64,000 nt of DNA, from the NCBI GenBank assembly GCA_963762425.1, contig CAVXKY010000004.1, positions 1 through 64,000 on the forward strand, in the 5' to 3' direction. This DNA comes from REEB95 sp963762425 (lineage in GTDB: Bacteria; Pseudomonadota; Alphaproteobacteria; ATCC43930; CGMCC-115725). The position numbers were made by a program, and so were the translations under genes. Positions 29,734-37,585 of this stretch are shown in pieces (within the stretch, counting starts at the first letter, position 1; the number at the start of each line of letters is the position of its first letter). The notes under the pieces are model-generated. The model ran no database searches, had not been told where the DNA came from, and saw nothing but the letters and a program-made list of their open reading frames with translations.

Positions 29734-30114
29734 CTACTTGGCGGCGATGGCCTCGACCTCGACCAGCCATTCCGGCTTCACCAGCCCTTGCACCACCACC
29801 AGGGTCGAGGCGGGCCGCGCCGCTCCCAGCATGCGCGAACGCACCTCGAGATAGCCGGGGAGGTTCTCGTGCTTGGTGAGATAGTGATTCACCTTCACCA
29901 GGTTCTCGATCCCCATGCCGGCGGATTCGAGCACGGCGAGAATGTTGCGCCAGACTTGTTCCGCTTGCGCCTTGATGCCTTGCGGCGTGGAACCGTCGGC
30001 CGCCAGCGGCACCTGGCCGGAGACGTAGAGCAGGCGCTGGCCGGCGGGAATCTCGACGCCCAGGCTGTAAGGCCCGCTGGGCTGGGCCGATTTGGGCGGG
30101 TTGTGGATTTTCAT
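29734..30114 (-). CDS. RidA/YjgF/UK114-family enamine deaminase
   Basis: 126 residues. Family members hydrolyse reactive imine/enamine intermediates such as 2-aminoacrylate, protecting pyridoxal-phosphate enzymes. Visible: SGQVPLAADGSTPQGIKAQA, VWRNILAVLESAGMGIENLV, VNHYLTKHEN and the active-site Arg in the stretch AARPASTLVVVQGLVKPEWL followed by VEVEAIA. It follows, 14 bases downstream, the IlvD/Edd-type dehydratase, whose reactions generate 2-keto acids, and is likely co-transcribed with it. Confidence 0.88.
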   Translation of the reverse strand: MKIHNPPKSAQPSGPYSLGVEIPAGQRLLYVSGQVPLAADGSTPQGIKAQAEQVWRNILAVLESAGMGIENLVKVNHYLTKHENLPGYLEVRSRMLGAARPASTLVVVQGLVKPEWLVEVEAIAAK

Positions 30115-30128
30115 GTCGTCTCCCTCGG

Positions 30129-31835
30129 TTACTTGGCGCGCAGGAAATCGAAATCGCAGCCCTGATCGGCTTGCAGCACGTGCTCGTGATAAAGCCTGGC
30201 GTAGCCCCGCGCGGGCTTCGGCGCCGGTGCCGCCGGCCGTTTGGCGAGCTCGGCCGGGTCGACCAGCAGATCGAGCTTGCGCGCCGAGACGCTCAGCTTG
30301 ATGCGGTCGCCGCTGCGGACTTTCGCCAGCGGCCCGCCGCTGGCCGCGTCGGGCGCGACATGCAGCACCACCGTGCCGTAAGCCGTGCCGCTCATGCGCG
30401 CATCCGAGATGCGCACCATGTCCTTGACCCCGGCGCGGCCGAGCTTGGCCGGAATCGGCAGCGAGCCCGCCTCGGGCATGCAGGACGGGCTCAAGGGCCC
30501 GGCATGCTGCATCACCAGGAAATCCTCGGGCTTCACGTCAAGGTTCGGATCGTCGATGCGCTTGGCCACGTCCTCGGGCGAGGAAAATACCACGGCCCGG
30601 CCCTCGCGCTCGAACAGACGGGAATCCGCGGCGGCGCGTTTCAGGATCGCGCCCTTTGGGGCGAGGCTGCCGAACAACGCCACCAGCCCGCCTTGCGGCT
30701 GCAACGGTTGCTTGAAGGGACGGATCACGGCGGGATCGGCGAAGGCGTGTTTTTCCGCCTCGATCCTCTGGCCGACGGTTTCGCCGGTCACGGTCTGGCA
30801 ATCGAGATGCAACAGCGGCTTCAGTTCCCGCAGCACGGCGCCGATGCCGCCGGCGGCGTAGAAATCCTCCATGTAATGCTGGCCGGTGGGCTTCAAATCG
30901 ACCAGCACCGGCGTCGAATCCGAAAGCTCGTTGAGGCGCTTGAGCGAGACTTCGAGACCGAGCCGCCCGGCGATCGCCGCCAGATGCAGCACGGCATTGG
31001 TCGAGCCGCTGATGGCGAGCAGCACGCGCAACGCGTTGTCGATCGATTCCGGGGTCACGATCTGGCGGGGCGTGCGCTTCTCCCGCATCAGCGACACCGC
31101 CGCCATGCCGGTGGCCTCGGCGGCGCGCAGCCGGTCGGCATGGACCGCCGGGATCGCCGCCGAACCCGGCAGCATCATGCCCAAAGTCTCCGACATCGCC
31201 GCCATGGTGCTGGCCGTGCCCATGACCGCGCAGGTGCCCGCCGTGGTGGCGAGGTTGTTCTCGACCTCGTCGATTTCCTTCTGGTCGATCTCGTCGGCGC
31301 GGAAACGCGCCCAGAAGCGCCGGCAATCGGTGCAGGCGCCGAGCCGCTCGCCGCGATGCCGCCCGGTCATCATCGGCCCGGTCACCAGCTGGATCGCCGG
31401 CAGATCGGCCGAGATCGCGCCCATCAGCTGGGCCGGCACGGTCTTGTCGCAGCCGCCGATCAGCACCACCCCGTCCATCGGCTGGGCGCGGATCATCTCC
31501 TCGGTATCCATCGCCATCAGATTGCGCAGATAAAGGCTGGTCGGACTGAGAAAGACCTCGCCCAGCGAAATGGTGGGGAATACGAGCGGCAGTGATCCTG
31601 CCGCGATCACGCCGCGCGACACCGCTTCGATCAATTCGGGCACCAGGCGGTGGCAATTGTTGAAGCCGCTGGCGGTGTTGGCGATGCCGATCACCGGCCG
31701 GTCGAGCAAGGCCCGCGAATAGCCCATGGAGCGCGCATAGGAACGCCGCAAATAGAGCGAATAATCCGGATCGCCGTATTGGGTGAGCCCCCGCGCGATG
31801 CCCTTGGCGTCGCCTTTTTTGGGATCGGCCATCAT
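30129..31835 (-). CDS. IlvD/Edd-family dehydratase (sugar-acid dehydratase type)
   Basis: 568 residues. Iron-sulfur dehydratase that turns a 2,3-dihydroxy acid or sugar acid into its 2-keto-3-deoxy product. Cluster and metal sites: VLIGGCDKTVPAQ, GACTDCRRFW and TAGTCAVMGTASTM. Substrate-binding stretches: ISDARMSGTAYGTVVLHV, LSPSCMPEAGSL. The end (GYARLYHEHVLQADQGCDFD) is typical of L-arabonate/D-xylonate-type members rather than branched-chain IlvD, so a sugar-acid role is likelier. The start at 31835 (MADPKKG) is preferred because GGGGAG lies 4 bases before it; 31838 and 31859 are alternatives. Confidence 0.85.
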   Translation of the reverse strand: MMADPKKGDAKGIARGLTQYGDPDYSLYLRRSYARSMGYSRALLDRPVIGIANTASGFNNCHRLVPELIEAVSRGVIAAGSLPLVFPTISLGEVFLSPTSLYLRNLMAMDTEEMIRAQPMDGVVLIGGCDKTVPAQLMGAISADLPAIQLVTGPMMTGRHRGERLGACTDCRRFWARFRADEIDQKEIDEVENNLATTAGTCAVMGTASTMAAMSETLGMMLPGSAAIPAVHADRLRAAEATGMAAVSLMREKRTPRQIVTPESIDNALRVLLAISGSTNAVLHLAAIAGRLGLEVSLKRLNELSDSTPVLVDLKPTGQHYMEDFYAAGGIGAVLRELKPLLHLDCQTVTGETVGQRIEAEKHAFADPAVIRPFKQPLQPQGGLVALFGSLAPKGAILKRAAADSRLFEREGRAVVFSSPEDVAKRIDDPNLDVKPEDFLVMQHAGPLSPSCMPEAGSLPIPAKLGRAGVKDMVRISDARMSGTAYGTVVLHVAPDAASGGPLAKVRSGDRIKLSVSARKLDLLVDPAELAKRPAAPAPKPARGYARLYHEHVLQADQGCDFDFLRAK

Positions 31836-31913
31836 TCTCCCCGAGAAATCAGGGCTCACTCAAGCCGTGGACGGGCCGGTCTGTCAATCTATTGGAAGGC
31901 TCGGCCAGAGAGC

Positions 31914-31942
31914 TTGGGGGACCGCCCGGCCGGCGATATAAT
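31914..31942 (+). promoter_or_regulatory. Promoter of the universal stress protein gene
   Basis: TTGGGG (31914-31919), a 17-base spacer and a perfect TATAAT (31937-31942), 25 bases before the ATG at 31968. Confidence 0.65.
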
Positions 31943-31967
31943 GTTCGAAGCGGAGGATAGGACAGCG

Positions 31968-32807
31968 ATGAAGACGATCCTGGCGGTGGTCGGCGACGGC
32001 AATGCCGGTCCGGTGCTGGAAACCGCCGTTCTGGCGGCGAAGGGCTTCGGCAGCCGCATAATCGGCCTCAACGCCTTGGCCAGCGAATACGCCGTGGTGT
32101 TCGGCGGCGAGATGGGCTTCTCGATCTCGTCCGAGGTCGACCGCACCCTCGAGCGCGAGGGCCATGACCGCCGCGAACAGGCGCATGCCTTGTTCGAGGC
32201 GGTGATGCGCCGGCACGGGATAGGCGCCGGCGCGACGGCGGCGGGCATGAGCGCCGAATGGCGCGAGGAAAGCGGAAGGCAAAACGCGGTGGTGGGATCG
32301 ATCGGCCGCGTCTTCGATCTCATCGTGGTGGAACATCCGGACAAGCCGGCCTCCTTCGCGGAGGCGACGCTGGAAGACGCCCTGTTCGAAAGCGGCCGGC
32401 CGGTGCTGATGGCGCCGGCGAAGCCGCCGTCGAGCCTCGGCGAGCGCGTTCTGATCGCCTGGAACGGTTCGACCGAAACCGCGCGCACCGTCGCCTTCGC
32501 CATGCCGTTCCTGAAGCGCGCGAAGCGGGTGGAAGTGGTGAGCGTCGAAGGCGCCTGGACGCCCGGCCCTTCGAGCGCGGATCTCGCCAAAAGCCTCAAG
32601 GCGCATGGCATCGAAGCTGCCTCGCGCCACATCCCGGCCGGGAGCCGCCAGCCGGGCGACGTATTTCTCGCCGAGGCCAAGGCGATGTCGGCCGATCTCC
32701 TGGTCAAAGGGGCCTATACCCAAAGCCGGCTCAGGCAGATGATCTTCGGCGGCGCCACCAGGCAGGTGATCGCCGGCGCCGATATGCCGGTTCTGCTCGC
32801 CCATTAA
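31968..32807 (+). CDS. Universal stress protein (UspA family), tandem-domain type
   Basis: 279 residues with two Usp-like halves. The first (MKTILAVVGDGNAGPVLETA, DLIVVEHPDKP) is diverged; the second is clearer: GERVLIAWNGSTETARTVAF and the ATP-loop-like end VKGAYTQSRLRQMIFGGATR followed by QVIAGADMPVLLAH, the canonical G-2x-G-9x-G(S/T) type ending in PVLL. ATP binding by the second half is likely. The start at 31968 has GGAGG 11-15 bases upstream; an in-frame ATG at 31941 overlaps the -10 box and is rejected. Proteins of this group respond to envelope and nutrient stress. Confidence 0.85.
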   Translation: MKTILAVVGDGNAGPVLETAVLAAKGFGSRIIGLNALASEYAVVFGGEMGFSISSEVDRTLEREGHDRREQAHALFEAVMRRHGIGAGATAAGMSAEWREESGRQNAVVGSIGRVFDLIVVEHPDKPASFAEATLEDALFESGRPVLMAPAKPPSSLGERVLIAWNGSTETARTVAFAMPFLKRAKRVEVVSVEGAWTPGPSSADLAKSLKAHGIEAASRHIPAGSRQPGDVFLAEAKAMSADLLVKGAYTQSRLRQMIFGGATRQVIAGADMPVLLAH

Positions 32808-32816
32808 GGGTATTTC

Positions 32817-32862
32817 TTAAGGATGGCCGGGGCCGTCCCGACGCCGAAAAGCCGATCCTTAA
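32817..32862 (+). terminator. Long inverted repeat after the universal stress protein gene
   Basis: TTAAGGAT (32817-32824) and ATCCTTAA (32855-32862) are perfect complements flanking a GC-rich loop (with GGCCGGGGCC), followed by TCATTTTCT. The position 10 bases after the usp stop suggests a transcription terminator, though the long loop is unusual. Confidence 0.45.
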
Positions 32863-32932
32863 TCATTTTCTAAACCCCTGCCGCTAGGCTTGGCCCCTTA
32901 TCCGGCTACCGGGCCGGCGCTCAGGGGTGTCC

Positions 32933-34252
32933 ATGGACGACAGCGGTTACGGGGTGGAGCAGCGCTTCCGCGAGCTGGTCGAGATCGCCGGCGATTTCGC
33001 CTGGGAGATCGACGCCTCCACGCGCTTCATCTTCGCCTCGCCGCGCCTGGTGTTCGGCTGGCCGGCGGAAAGCCTGCTCGGCAAGACGATCGCCGAATTC
33101 CTCGCCGACCCGGCCCAGGCCAAGCACTTTGCCGCGACCGAGCCCATGACGGCCGATGAAATCCGTTTTCGCGCCGCCGACGGCGGCATCATCCTGCTCG
33201 CGCTCGCGGCGCGGCCGGTATTCGGTCCGGCCGGCGTGTGGAGCGGCGCGCGCGGCATTTGCCGCGTCCACGGCGTTCAGGACCTGACCCAGGCCGACCA
33301 GCATATCCGCGAAGGCCTCGCCGGCCATGTGGTGCGCGCGGTGCGCAATGCAATCCAGCCCGAGAGCGCGCTCACCGCCGCGCTCACCGCGCTCGGCCTT
33401 GCCGTAGGATCATCCGGCGGCGCGATCCTGCGCGCGGGCGTCGATCCGCCGCTGCGGACGGCCATCACCTGGGGCGCCAAGTTGCCGCCCGCCGGGCTGA
33501 TGATGGTCCGCAATGCCATCAAGGACAGGGAGGCGGCATCGGTATCCTCGCCCGTCTGCCAGCTCATGGCCCATACCGTGCAGTATCGCCGCGAACCCAA
33601 GGGCGCGATCTTGCTGTGGCGGCGCGCCGAGGAACAGCCTTTCGGCGGTTTCGACCGGACTCTCCTGGGCGACGTCGCCGACCATCTCGGCATCGTGATC
33701 GCGCAAATCGAGGCGCGCGAGCGCATCACCACGCTGTCGCGCACCGACCCGCTGACCACGCTCACCAACCGGAACGCCTTCTTCGACGAATTCGCCCGCC
33801 GCCTGTTGCGGCTCGACCGCGGCACGCAATCGGCCGTGCTGCTCTACATCGAGGTCCTCAACCTGAAACTGGTCAACGACCGGCTCGGGCCTTCGGCCGG
33901 CGACGAGGCGCTGGTGACGCTCGCCGGCATCTTGCGCGACAACACCCGCGCCGGCGACCTGATCGCCCGTTACGGCGGCAGCCAGTTCGTGCTGTGGATC
34001 GAGGGCATCAACGAGCAGGGCGCAAGGCGCCGGGTGCTCGCCATCGAGAACGGCGCGCGCCGCATGGCCGCGCTCACCGGCACGCCGGAGCAGCCGCTCG
34101 GCGTCGCGGTCGGCGTCGCGGCTTTCGATCCGCTGCGGCCGGAAACCCCGGTGCAGCTGGTGTCCCGATCCGCCGCCGACGCCGCGGATAAAATCAAACC
34201 GGACAAAAACAAACCGGGAGGCCAGCCGATGCTCGCTTCCCGGTCCGCTTAA
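32933..34252 (+). CDS. PAS-GAF-like protein with degenerate GGDEF domain
   Basis: 439 residues. PAS (about 8-115: EIAGDFAWEIDASTRFIFAS), a GAF-like segment (about 130-262: PESALTAALTALG, GAILRA, GAILLWRRAEEQPFGGFDRT), then GGDEF (263-405: LSRTDPLTTLTNRNAFFDEF, ARYGGSQFVLWIEG). The signature is GGSQF at 348-352 rather than GG(D/E)EF, and the metal-binding N-terminal motif reads LYIEVLNLKLVND without the usual Asp. Diguanylate cyclase activity is thus unlikely; it may act as a c-di-GMP or GTP sensor. Soluble. ATG 32933 is chosen (AGGGG upstream); GTG 32927 is possible. Confidence 0.8.
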   Translation: MDDSGYGVEQRFRELVEIAGDFAWEIDASTRFIFASPRLVFGWPAESLLGKTIAEFLADPAQAKHFAATEPMTADEIRFRAADGGIILLALAARPVFGPAGVWSGARGICRVHGVQDLTQADQHIREGLAGHVVRAVRNAIQPESALTAALTALGLAVGSSGGAILRAGVDPPLRTAITWGAKLPPAGLMMVRNAIKDREAASVSSPVCQLMAHTVQYRREPKGAILLWRRAEEQPFGGFDRTLLGDVADHLGIVIAQIEARERITTLSRTDPLTTLTNRNAFFDEFARRLLRLDRGTQSAVLLYIEVLNLKLVNDRLGPSAGDEALVTLAGILRDNTRAGDLIARYGGSQFVLWIEGINEQGARRRVLAIENGARRMAALTGTPEQPLGVAVGVAAFDPLRPETPVQLVSRSAADAADKIKPDKNKPGGQPMLASRSA

Positions 34253-34318
34253 GTCTTTTATTGGCTTCGCACGACGGCCGCTATGCGGCTCTCTTTGCTT
34301 CGCATGACGGCGAGGACC
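34253..34318. repeat. Two diverged copies of the window's short repeat family
   Basis: The first copy (about 34253-34286) has CTTTTATTGGCTTCGCACGA then CGGCCGCTA. The second (about 34289-34318) has CTCTTTGCTTCGCATGACGG. Both match, in reverse orientation, the unit seen at 62391-62514 (reverse complement TTTATTTGGCTTCGCA then TGTCGGGTGCTAC). They fill the gap between the convergent GGDEF and hisI genes. Confidence 0.55.
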
Positions 34319-34347
34319 AAACCTGGCCCTCGCCTATGCTACGCAGG

Positions 34348-34779
34348 CTAGCGCGTTTCCCCGGAAGCCGGCGCTTCCATCGGCTTCAGTATGTCGGCGA
34401 GCGCGTCGCCGCGCGGCGCGCGGGCAAAGCAGCTGCGCGTGCCGGTGTGACAGGCGGGCCCGGTCTGGTCGACCAGCAAGAGCAGCGCATCGCCGTCGCA
34501 ATCGACGCGCAACTCCACCAGGCGCTGCACATGGCCCGAGCTCTCGCCCTTGCGCCAAAGCTTCTGGCGCGAGCGCGACCAGTAGCAGACACGGCCGGTC
34601 TTGAGCGTCTCCGCCACCGATTCGCGGTTCATCCAGGCCAGCATCAGCGTCTCGCCGCTGTCATGCTGCTGCGCCACCGCAGGGATGAGACCGTCGCGGT
34701 CGAAGATCAGCGCCGCCAGCGTCGCCGCCGCGGCCTTGAGACGGGGCGAAACGCGCCCGTTGGTGCTGGATTCCGTCAT
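34348..34779 (-). CDS. hisI: Phosphoribosyl-AMP cyclohydrolase
   Basis: 143 residues. Third step of histidine synthesis: opens the purine ring of phosphoribosyl-AMP. The single-domain HisI form without the HisE part. Signatures: LMLAWMNRESVAETLKTGRV, YWSRSRQKLWRKGESSGHVQ and the zinc/magnesium site LRVDCDGDALLLLVDQTGPA with CHTGTRSCF. Other his genes are not in the window. A Rieske oxygenase gene lies 38 bases upstream on the same strand, so they may share a transcript, although no functional link is known. Confidence 0.95.
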   Translation of the reverse strand: MTESSTNGRVSPRLKAAAATLAALIFDRDGLIPAVAQQHDSGETLMLAWMNRESVAETLKTGRVCYWSRSRQKLWRKGESSGHVQRLVELRVDCDGDALLLLVDQTGPACHTGTRSCFARAPRGDALADILKPMEAPASGETR

Positions 34780-34817
34780 GAGGCCTGCTCCCGTCCGATT
34801 CGAGCCGGCATTTTATA

Positions 34818-35870
34818 TCAGCTGCGCCAGCGCAGCACCCTGTCCTTGACCGGGTTGACGAAGGCGCGCTTCTCGGCGCGGGCGCGGAGATATTCGGCTT
34901 TGAGCCGGTAATACCAGCGCGCTTGGGTGTCGGCATCGTTGATCAGCATCAGGGCCGGGTCGAAGCGCAGCCCCTTCTGCTGCATCACCATGATTTCGCG
35001 ATCCTGGTTGAGGAACTTCCGCACGAAGGGCCGCAGGAAAGGCGCCAGAAATCCGAGCCAGGGGATATCCCAATATATGGCTTGATTGACCTCGGCCTCG
35101 GTTTCATTCAACGGCGTCACCGCGGTGAGGTTGGCGACGAAGCGCCGGCCGACGCGGATATGCTCGATGCGCGTCGAAGGCAGGCGGAAAGTGATCTCGG
35201 TCTCGGGCTTGCCGCCCAGCAGGCGGTAGGCGTTGGAGTTGGACGAAGGCGGATGGCGCAGCATGGTGAAGCCATAGGGGCTTGCCGCGAACGCCTTCGA
35301 TTTTTCATGAATCGAATGCCGGGAACGCCACCACCAGGAACGGTGCACGAAGGGGCCGTGCGCCGGGTCCATCAGCCCGACCACAGCATGGTCGATCGCC
35401 GCCGGCACGCGGATGCTTTCGAACAGCTCGGGACGGCGCTCGCCGATCTCCGGGATTTCGGGCGGCCCGGGCGCGGCGCTTTCATCCTTGCCGAAAAACA
35501 CCCAAATATTGCCCTGCACCTCGCGCGCGGGATAAGCCATGACGCGGATCTTGGAGATGTCGAAATCCTGGCCCTCGAAGAGCGAGGGAATGGCGGTGCA
35601 GCGACCGTCCGCGCCGAAGCGCCAGCCGTGATAACAGCATTCGACCTCGCTGCCGTCGAATCGTCCGCAGGAAAGCGGAATGCCGCGATGCGGACAGATG
35701 TCCTTGAGCGCGAAGACTGATCCTTCGCGCGTCCGTCCCAACAGCAACGGTTCGCCCAAGAGCGTCTTCGGCCGCATCCGGCCGGGCGCGAGAAGCGTGC
35801 CCGGCAGGGCGAAGTACCACATCTCGCGCAAGGGCGCGGGACCGCTCTCTTCCACCGGTTTCTCCGCCAT
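34818..35870 (-). CDS. Rieske [2Fe-2S] ring-hydroxylating oxygenase, alpha-subunit type
   Basis: 350 residues. N-terminal Rieske domain with cluster ligands in CPHRGIPLSCG and CCYHGWRFGADG; C-terminal catalytic domain with a mononuclear-iron facial triad likely from AIDHAVVGLMDPAHGPFVHR. It looks like the oxygenase component of the vanillate-demethylase/phenoxybenzoate-dioxygenase-like group; the substrate is unknown. No reductase or ferredoxin partner gene is adjacent. The final Asp ligand would be near LINDADTQARWYYRLKAEYL but this is not certain. Divergent from maoC. Confidence 0.85.
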   Translation of the reverse strand: MAEKPVEESGPAPLREMWYFALPGTLLAPGRMRPKTLLGEPLLLGRTREGSVFALKDICPHRGIPLSCGRFDGSEVECCYHGWRFGADGRCTAIPSLFEGQDFDISKIRVMAYPAREVQGNIWVFFGKDESAAPGPPEIPEIGERRPELFESIRVPAAIDHAVVGLMDPAHGPFVHRSWWWRSRHSIHEKSKAFAASPYGFTMLRHPPSSNSNAYRLLGGKPETEITFRLPSTRIEHIRVGRRFVANLTAVTPLNETEAEVNQAIYWDIPWLGFLAPFLRPFVRKFLNQDREIMVMQQKGLRFDPALMLINDADTQARWYYRLKAEYLRARAEKRAFVNPVKDRVLRWRS

Positions 35871-35988
35871 CGGCCGGCGGCGAGAGTAGCCCCCGGGCCG
35901 GGGGCAGGGAAGAGACTCGCGGCCCTTTTGCTTCTGCGAGAGAAGACGCCGGTAAAACCGGGCTTTTGCCTTCGATTGGCCTAATTAC

Positions 35989-36016
35989 TTGCGGTTGGGC
36001 ATTTTGCCGGTTAATG
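35989..36016 (+). promoter_or_regulatory. Possible promoter of the MaoC hydratase gene
   Basis: TTGCGG (35989-35994), a 16-base spacer and TTAATG (36011-36016), about 35 bases before the gene. A weak consensus match. A short palindrome CCGGTAAAACCGG lies further upstream in the same divergent region. Confidence 0.3.
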
Positions 36017-36051
36017 TGCACCGCACAAAAACTGGCCAGCCGAGGTTGATA

Positions 36052-36507
36052 ATGGACGATGTTCGGCAATCCGTGGCGCCCCGCCAGGGCTATGCGCTCG
36101 AGGAACTCGTCGTCGGCATGACGGCCTCCTATTTCCACACCTTGACCGAGACCGATGTGGTCGATTTCGCCGATCTGACCGGCGACCATAATCCGCTCCA
36201 TCTGGACGAAGAATTCGCCAAGCGGACGCGGTTCAAGGGCCGCATCGTCCACGGCATGCTGACCGCCAGCTTTCTCTCCACCGTCGTCGCCATCATGCCC
36301 GGCCCGGGCACGATCTATCTCAGCCAGAGCCTGGCCTTCCACGCCCCGGTGCGCATCGGCGACACCGTCGAGGCCCACGTCACGGTGACGGAGATCCATG
36401 CCGCCCATAAGCGCGTCCATCTCAAGACCGTGTGCCGCGTCGGCGACCAGGTGGTGATCGACGGCGAGGCGCTGGTCATGGTTCCCTCGCGTAAGGCCCC
36501 CGCCTAG
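36052..36507 (+). CDS. MaoC-family (R)-specific enoyl-CoA hydratase
   Basis: 151 residues, single hot-dog domain. Hydrates trans-2-enoyl-CoA or a related thioester; used in fatty-acid metabolism or polyhydroxyalkanoate precursor supply. The hydratase-2 motif is intact: DFADLTGDHNPLHLDEEFA contains G-D-x-N-P-L-H with the catalytic Asp/His pair. Also SQSLAFHAPVRIGDTVEAHV. ATG 36052 has CGAGG just upstream; in-frame starts from 35989 on lie in the promoter area. The stop codon is embedded in a copy of the short repeat family. Confidence 0.88.
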   Translation: MDDVRQSVAPRQGYALEELVVGMTASYFHTLTETDVVDFADLTGDHNPLHLDEEFAKRTRFKGRIVHGMLTASFLSTVVAIMPGPGTIYLSQSLAFHAPVRIGDTVEAHVTVTEIHAAHKRVHLKTVCRVGDQVVIDGEALVMVPSRKAPA

Positions 36508-36609
36508 CACCCGGCGTGCGAAGCTAAACCAAGGCCCTATCCGCCTTCGCGCAGCATCTGTATATCTTCCGCCTGGAATCTTGATTTGGCTTCGCACCCT
36601 GGGTGCTGC
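36504..36609. repeat. Inverted pair of short-repeat copies between maoC and ribF
   Basis: A direct copy at 36504-36537 (CTAGCACCCGGCGTGCGAAG then CTAAACC) and an inverted copy at 36580-36609 (CTTGATTTGGCTTCGCACCC then TGGGTGCTGC) form a potential hairpin with arms of about 30 bases. The left arm contains the maoC stop codon and the right arm ends just before the chosen ribF start. Both match the tandem unit at 62391-62514. Confidence 0.65.
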
Positions 36610-36611
36610 GC

Positions 36612-37565
36612 GTGCGCGTCTTCCGACATGACAAGGCCGAAGGTCCGGACCGCGGCGCCGCTGTCGCCATCGGTAATTTCGACGGCGTCCATCCGGGCCA
36701 TCAGACGGTAATAGCCGAGGCCGGCGGGATAGCCCGCGGCCTCCATATTCCGCATGCCGTGCTCACCTTCGATCCCCACCCCTTCGGCGTGTTCAAGCCG
36801 GACGCGCCGCCCTTCCGCCTGACGCCCTTCCGCGCCAAGGCGCGGCATATCGAGACGCTCGGCGTCGATCTGCTGTTCGTCATCCATTTCGATCTCGATT
36901 TCGCCAAGCGCGAGCCCGCGGATTTCGTCGACCGGGTGCTGATCGAAGGGCTGGGCGCGCGGCACGTCGTGGTGGGCTATGACTTCGTCTTCGGCCGGGG
37001 GCGGCGCGGCGATTCCGGGCTGCTCAAGGAACTGGGCGCGCGCAAGGGGTTCGGCGTTTCCGTGGTCGAGGCCATATCCAGCCCCGGCGGCGCGGTCTAT
37101 TCCTCGACCCGCATCCGCGAATTGCTGACCAAGGGTAAGCCGCGCGCGGCGGCGGAACTGCTCGGCCGTTTCTGGGAGATCGAGGGGCGGGTCGAGCGCG
37201 GCGAGGGCGCCGCGCGCGGCCTGGGCGTGCCCACCGCCAATCTGCCGCTGGCCGATTATCTCCGGCCATCCGCCGGCATATATGCCGTCTATGCCGGGAT
37301 CGAGGACGGCGGGCGGACCGATTGGCACGAAGGCGTTGCCTATCTCGGCCGCCGCGCGACGCTGGGCGCGGGCGAATTGCGCCTCGAGGCCCATCTGCTC
37401 GATTTCTCGGGCGAGTTGCTCGGCCGCCATCTGCGCGTGGCCTTGGTCGAATTCCTGCGCCCCGACGCCGTCTTCGCCGGGGTGGATGCCCTCAAGGCGC
37501 AGCTCGCCCGCGACCTCGCCAATGCCCGGTCCGCGCTCGTCGGCGCGTCCCCGCCCCACGGTTGA
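36612..37565 (+). CDS. ribF: Bifunctional riboflavin kinase / FAD synthetase
   Basis: 317 residues. Converts riboflavin to FMN and then FAD. The N-terminal FAD synthetase domain shows AVAIGNFDGVHPGHQTVIAE and ISSPGGAVYSSTRIRELLTK (the SSTxIR motif); the C-terminal kinase shows GRGLGVPTAN-like RGLGVPTANLPLADYLRPSA and GIYAVYAG. The GTG at 36612 (MRVFRHDKAE) is preferred because relatives start with a similar RVFRH and because the alternative GTG at 36603 lies inside the repeat arm. ileS follows 20 bases after; ribF-ileS-lspA is a widely conserved order. Confidence 0.94.
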   Translation: MRVFRHDKAEGPDRGAAVAIGNFDGVHPGHQTVIAEAGGIARGLHIPHAVLTFDPHPFGVFKPDAPPFRLTPFRAKARHIETLGVDLLFVIHFDLDFAKREPADFVDRVLIEGLGARHVVVGYDFVFGRGRRGDSGLLKELGARKGFGVSVVEAISSPGGAVYSSTRIRELLTKGKPRAAAELLGRFWEIEGRVERGEGAARGLGVPTANLPLADYLRPSAGIYAVYAGIEDGGRTDWHEGVAYLGRRATLGAGELRLEAHLLDFSGELLGRHLRVALVEFLRPDAVFAGVDALKAQLARDLANARSALVGASPPHG

Positions 37566-37585
37566 CGGCTCATCGCCATCTCCCT

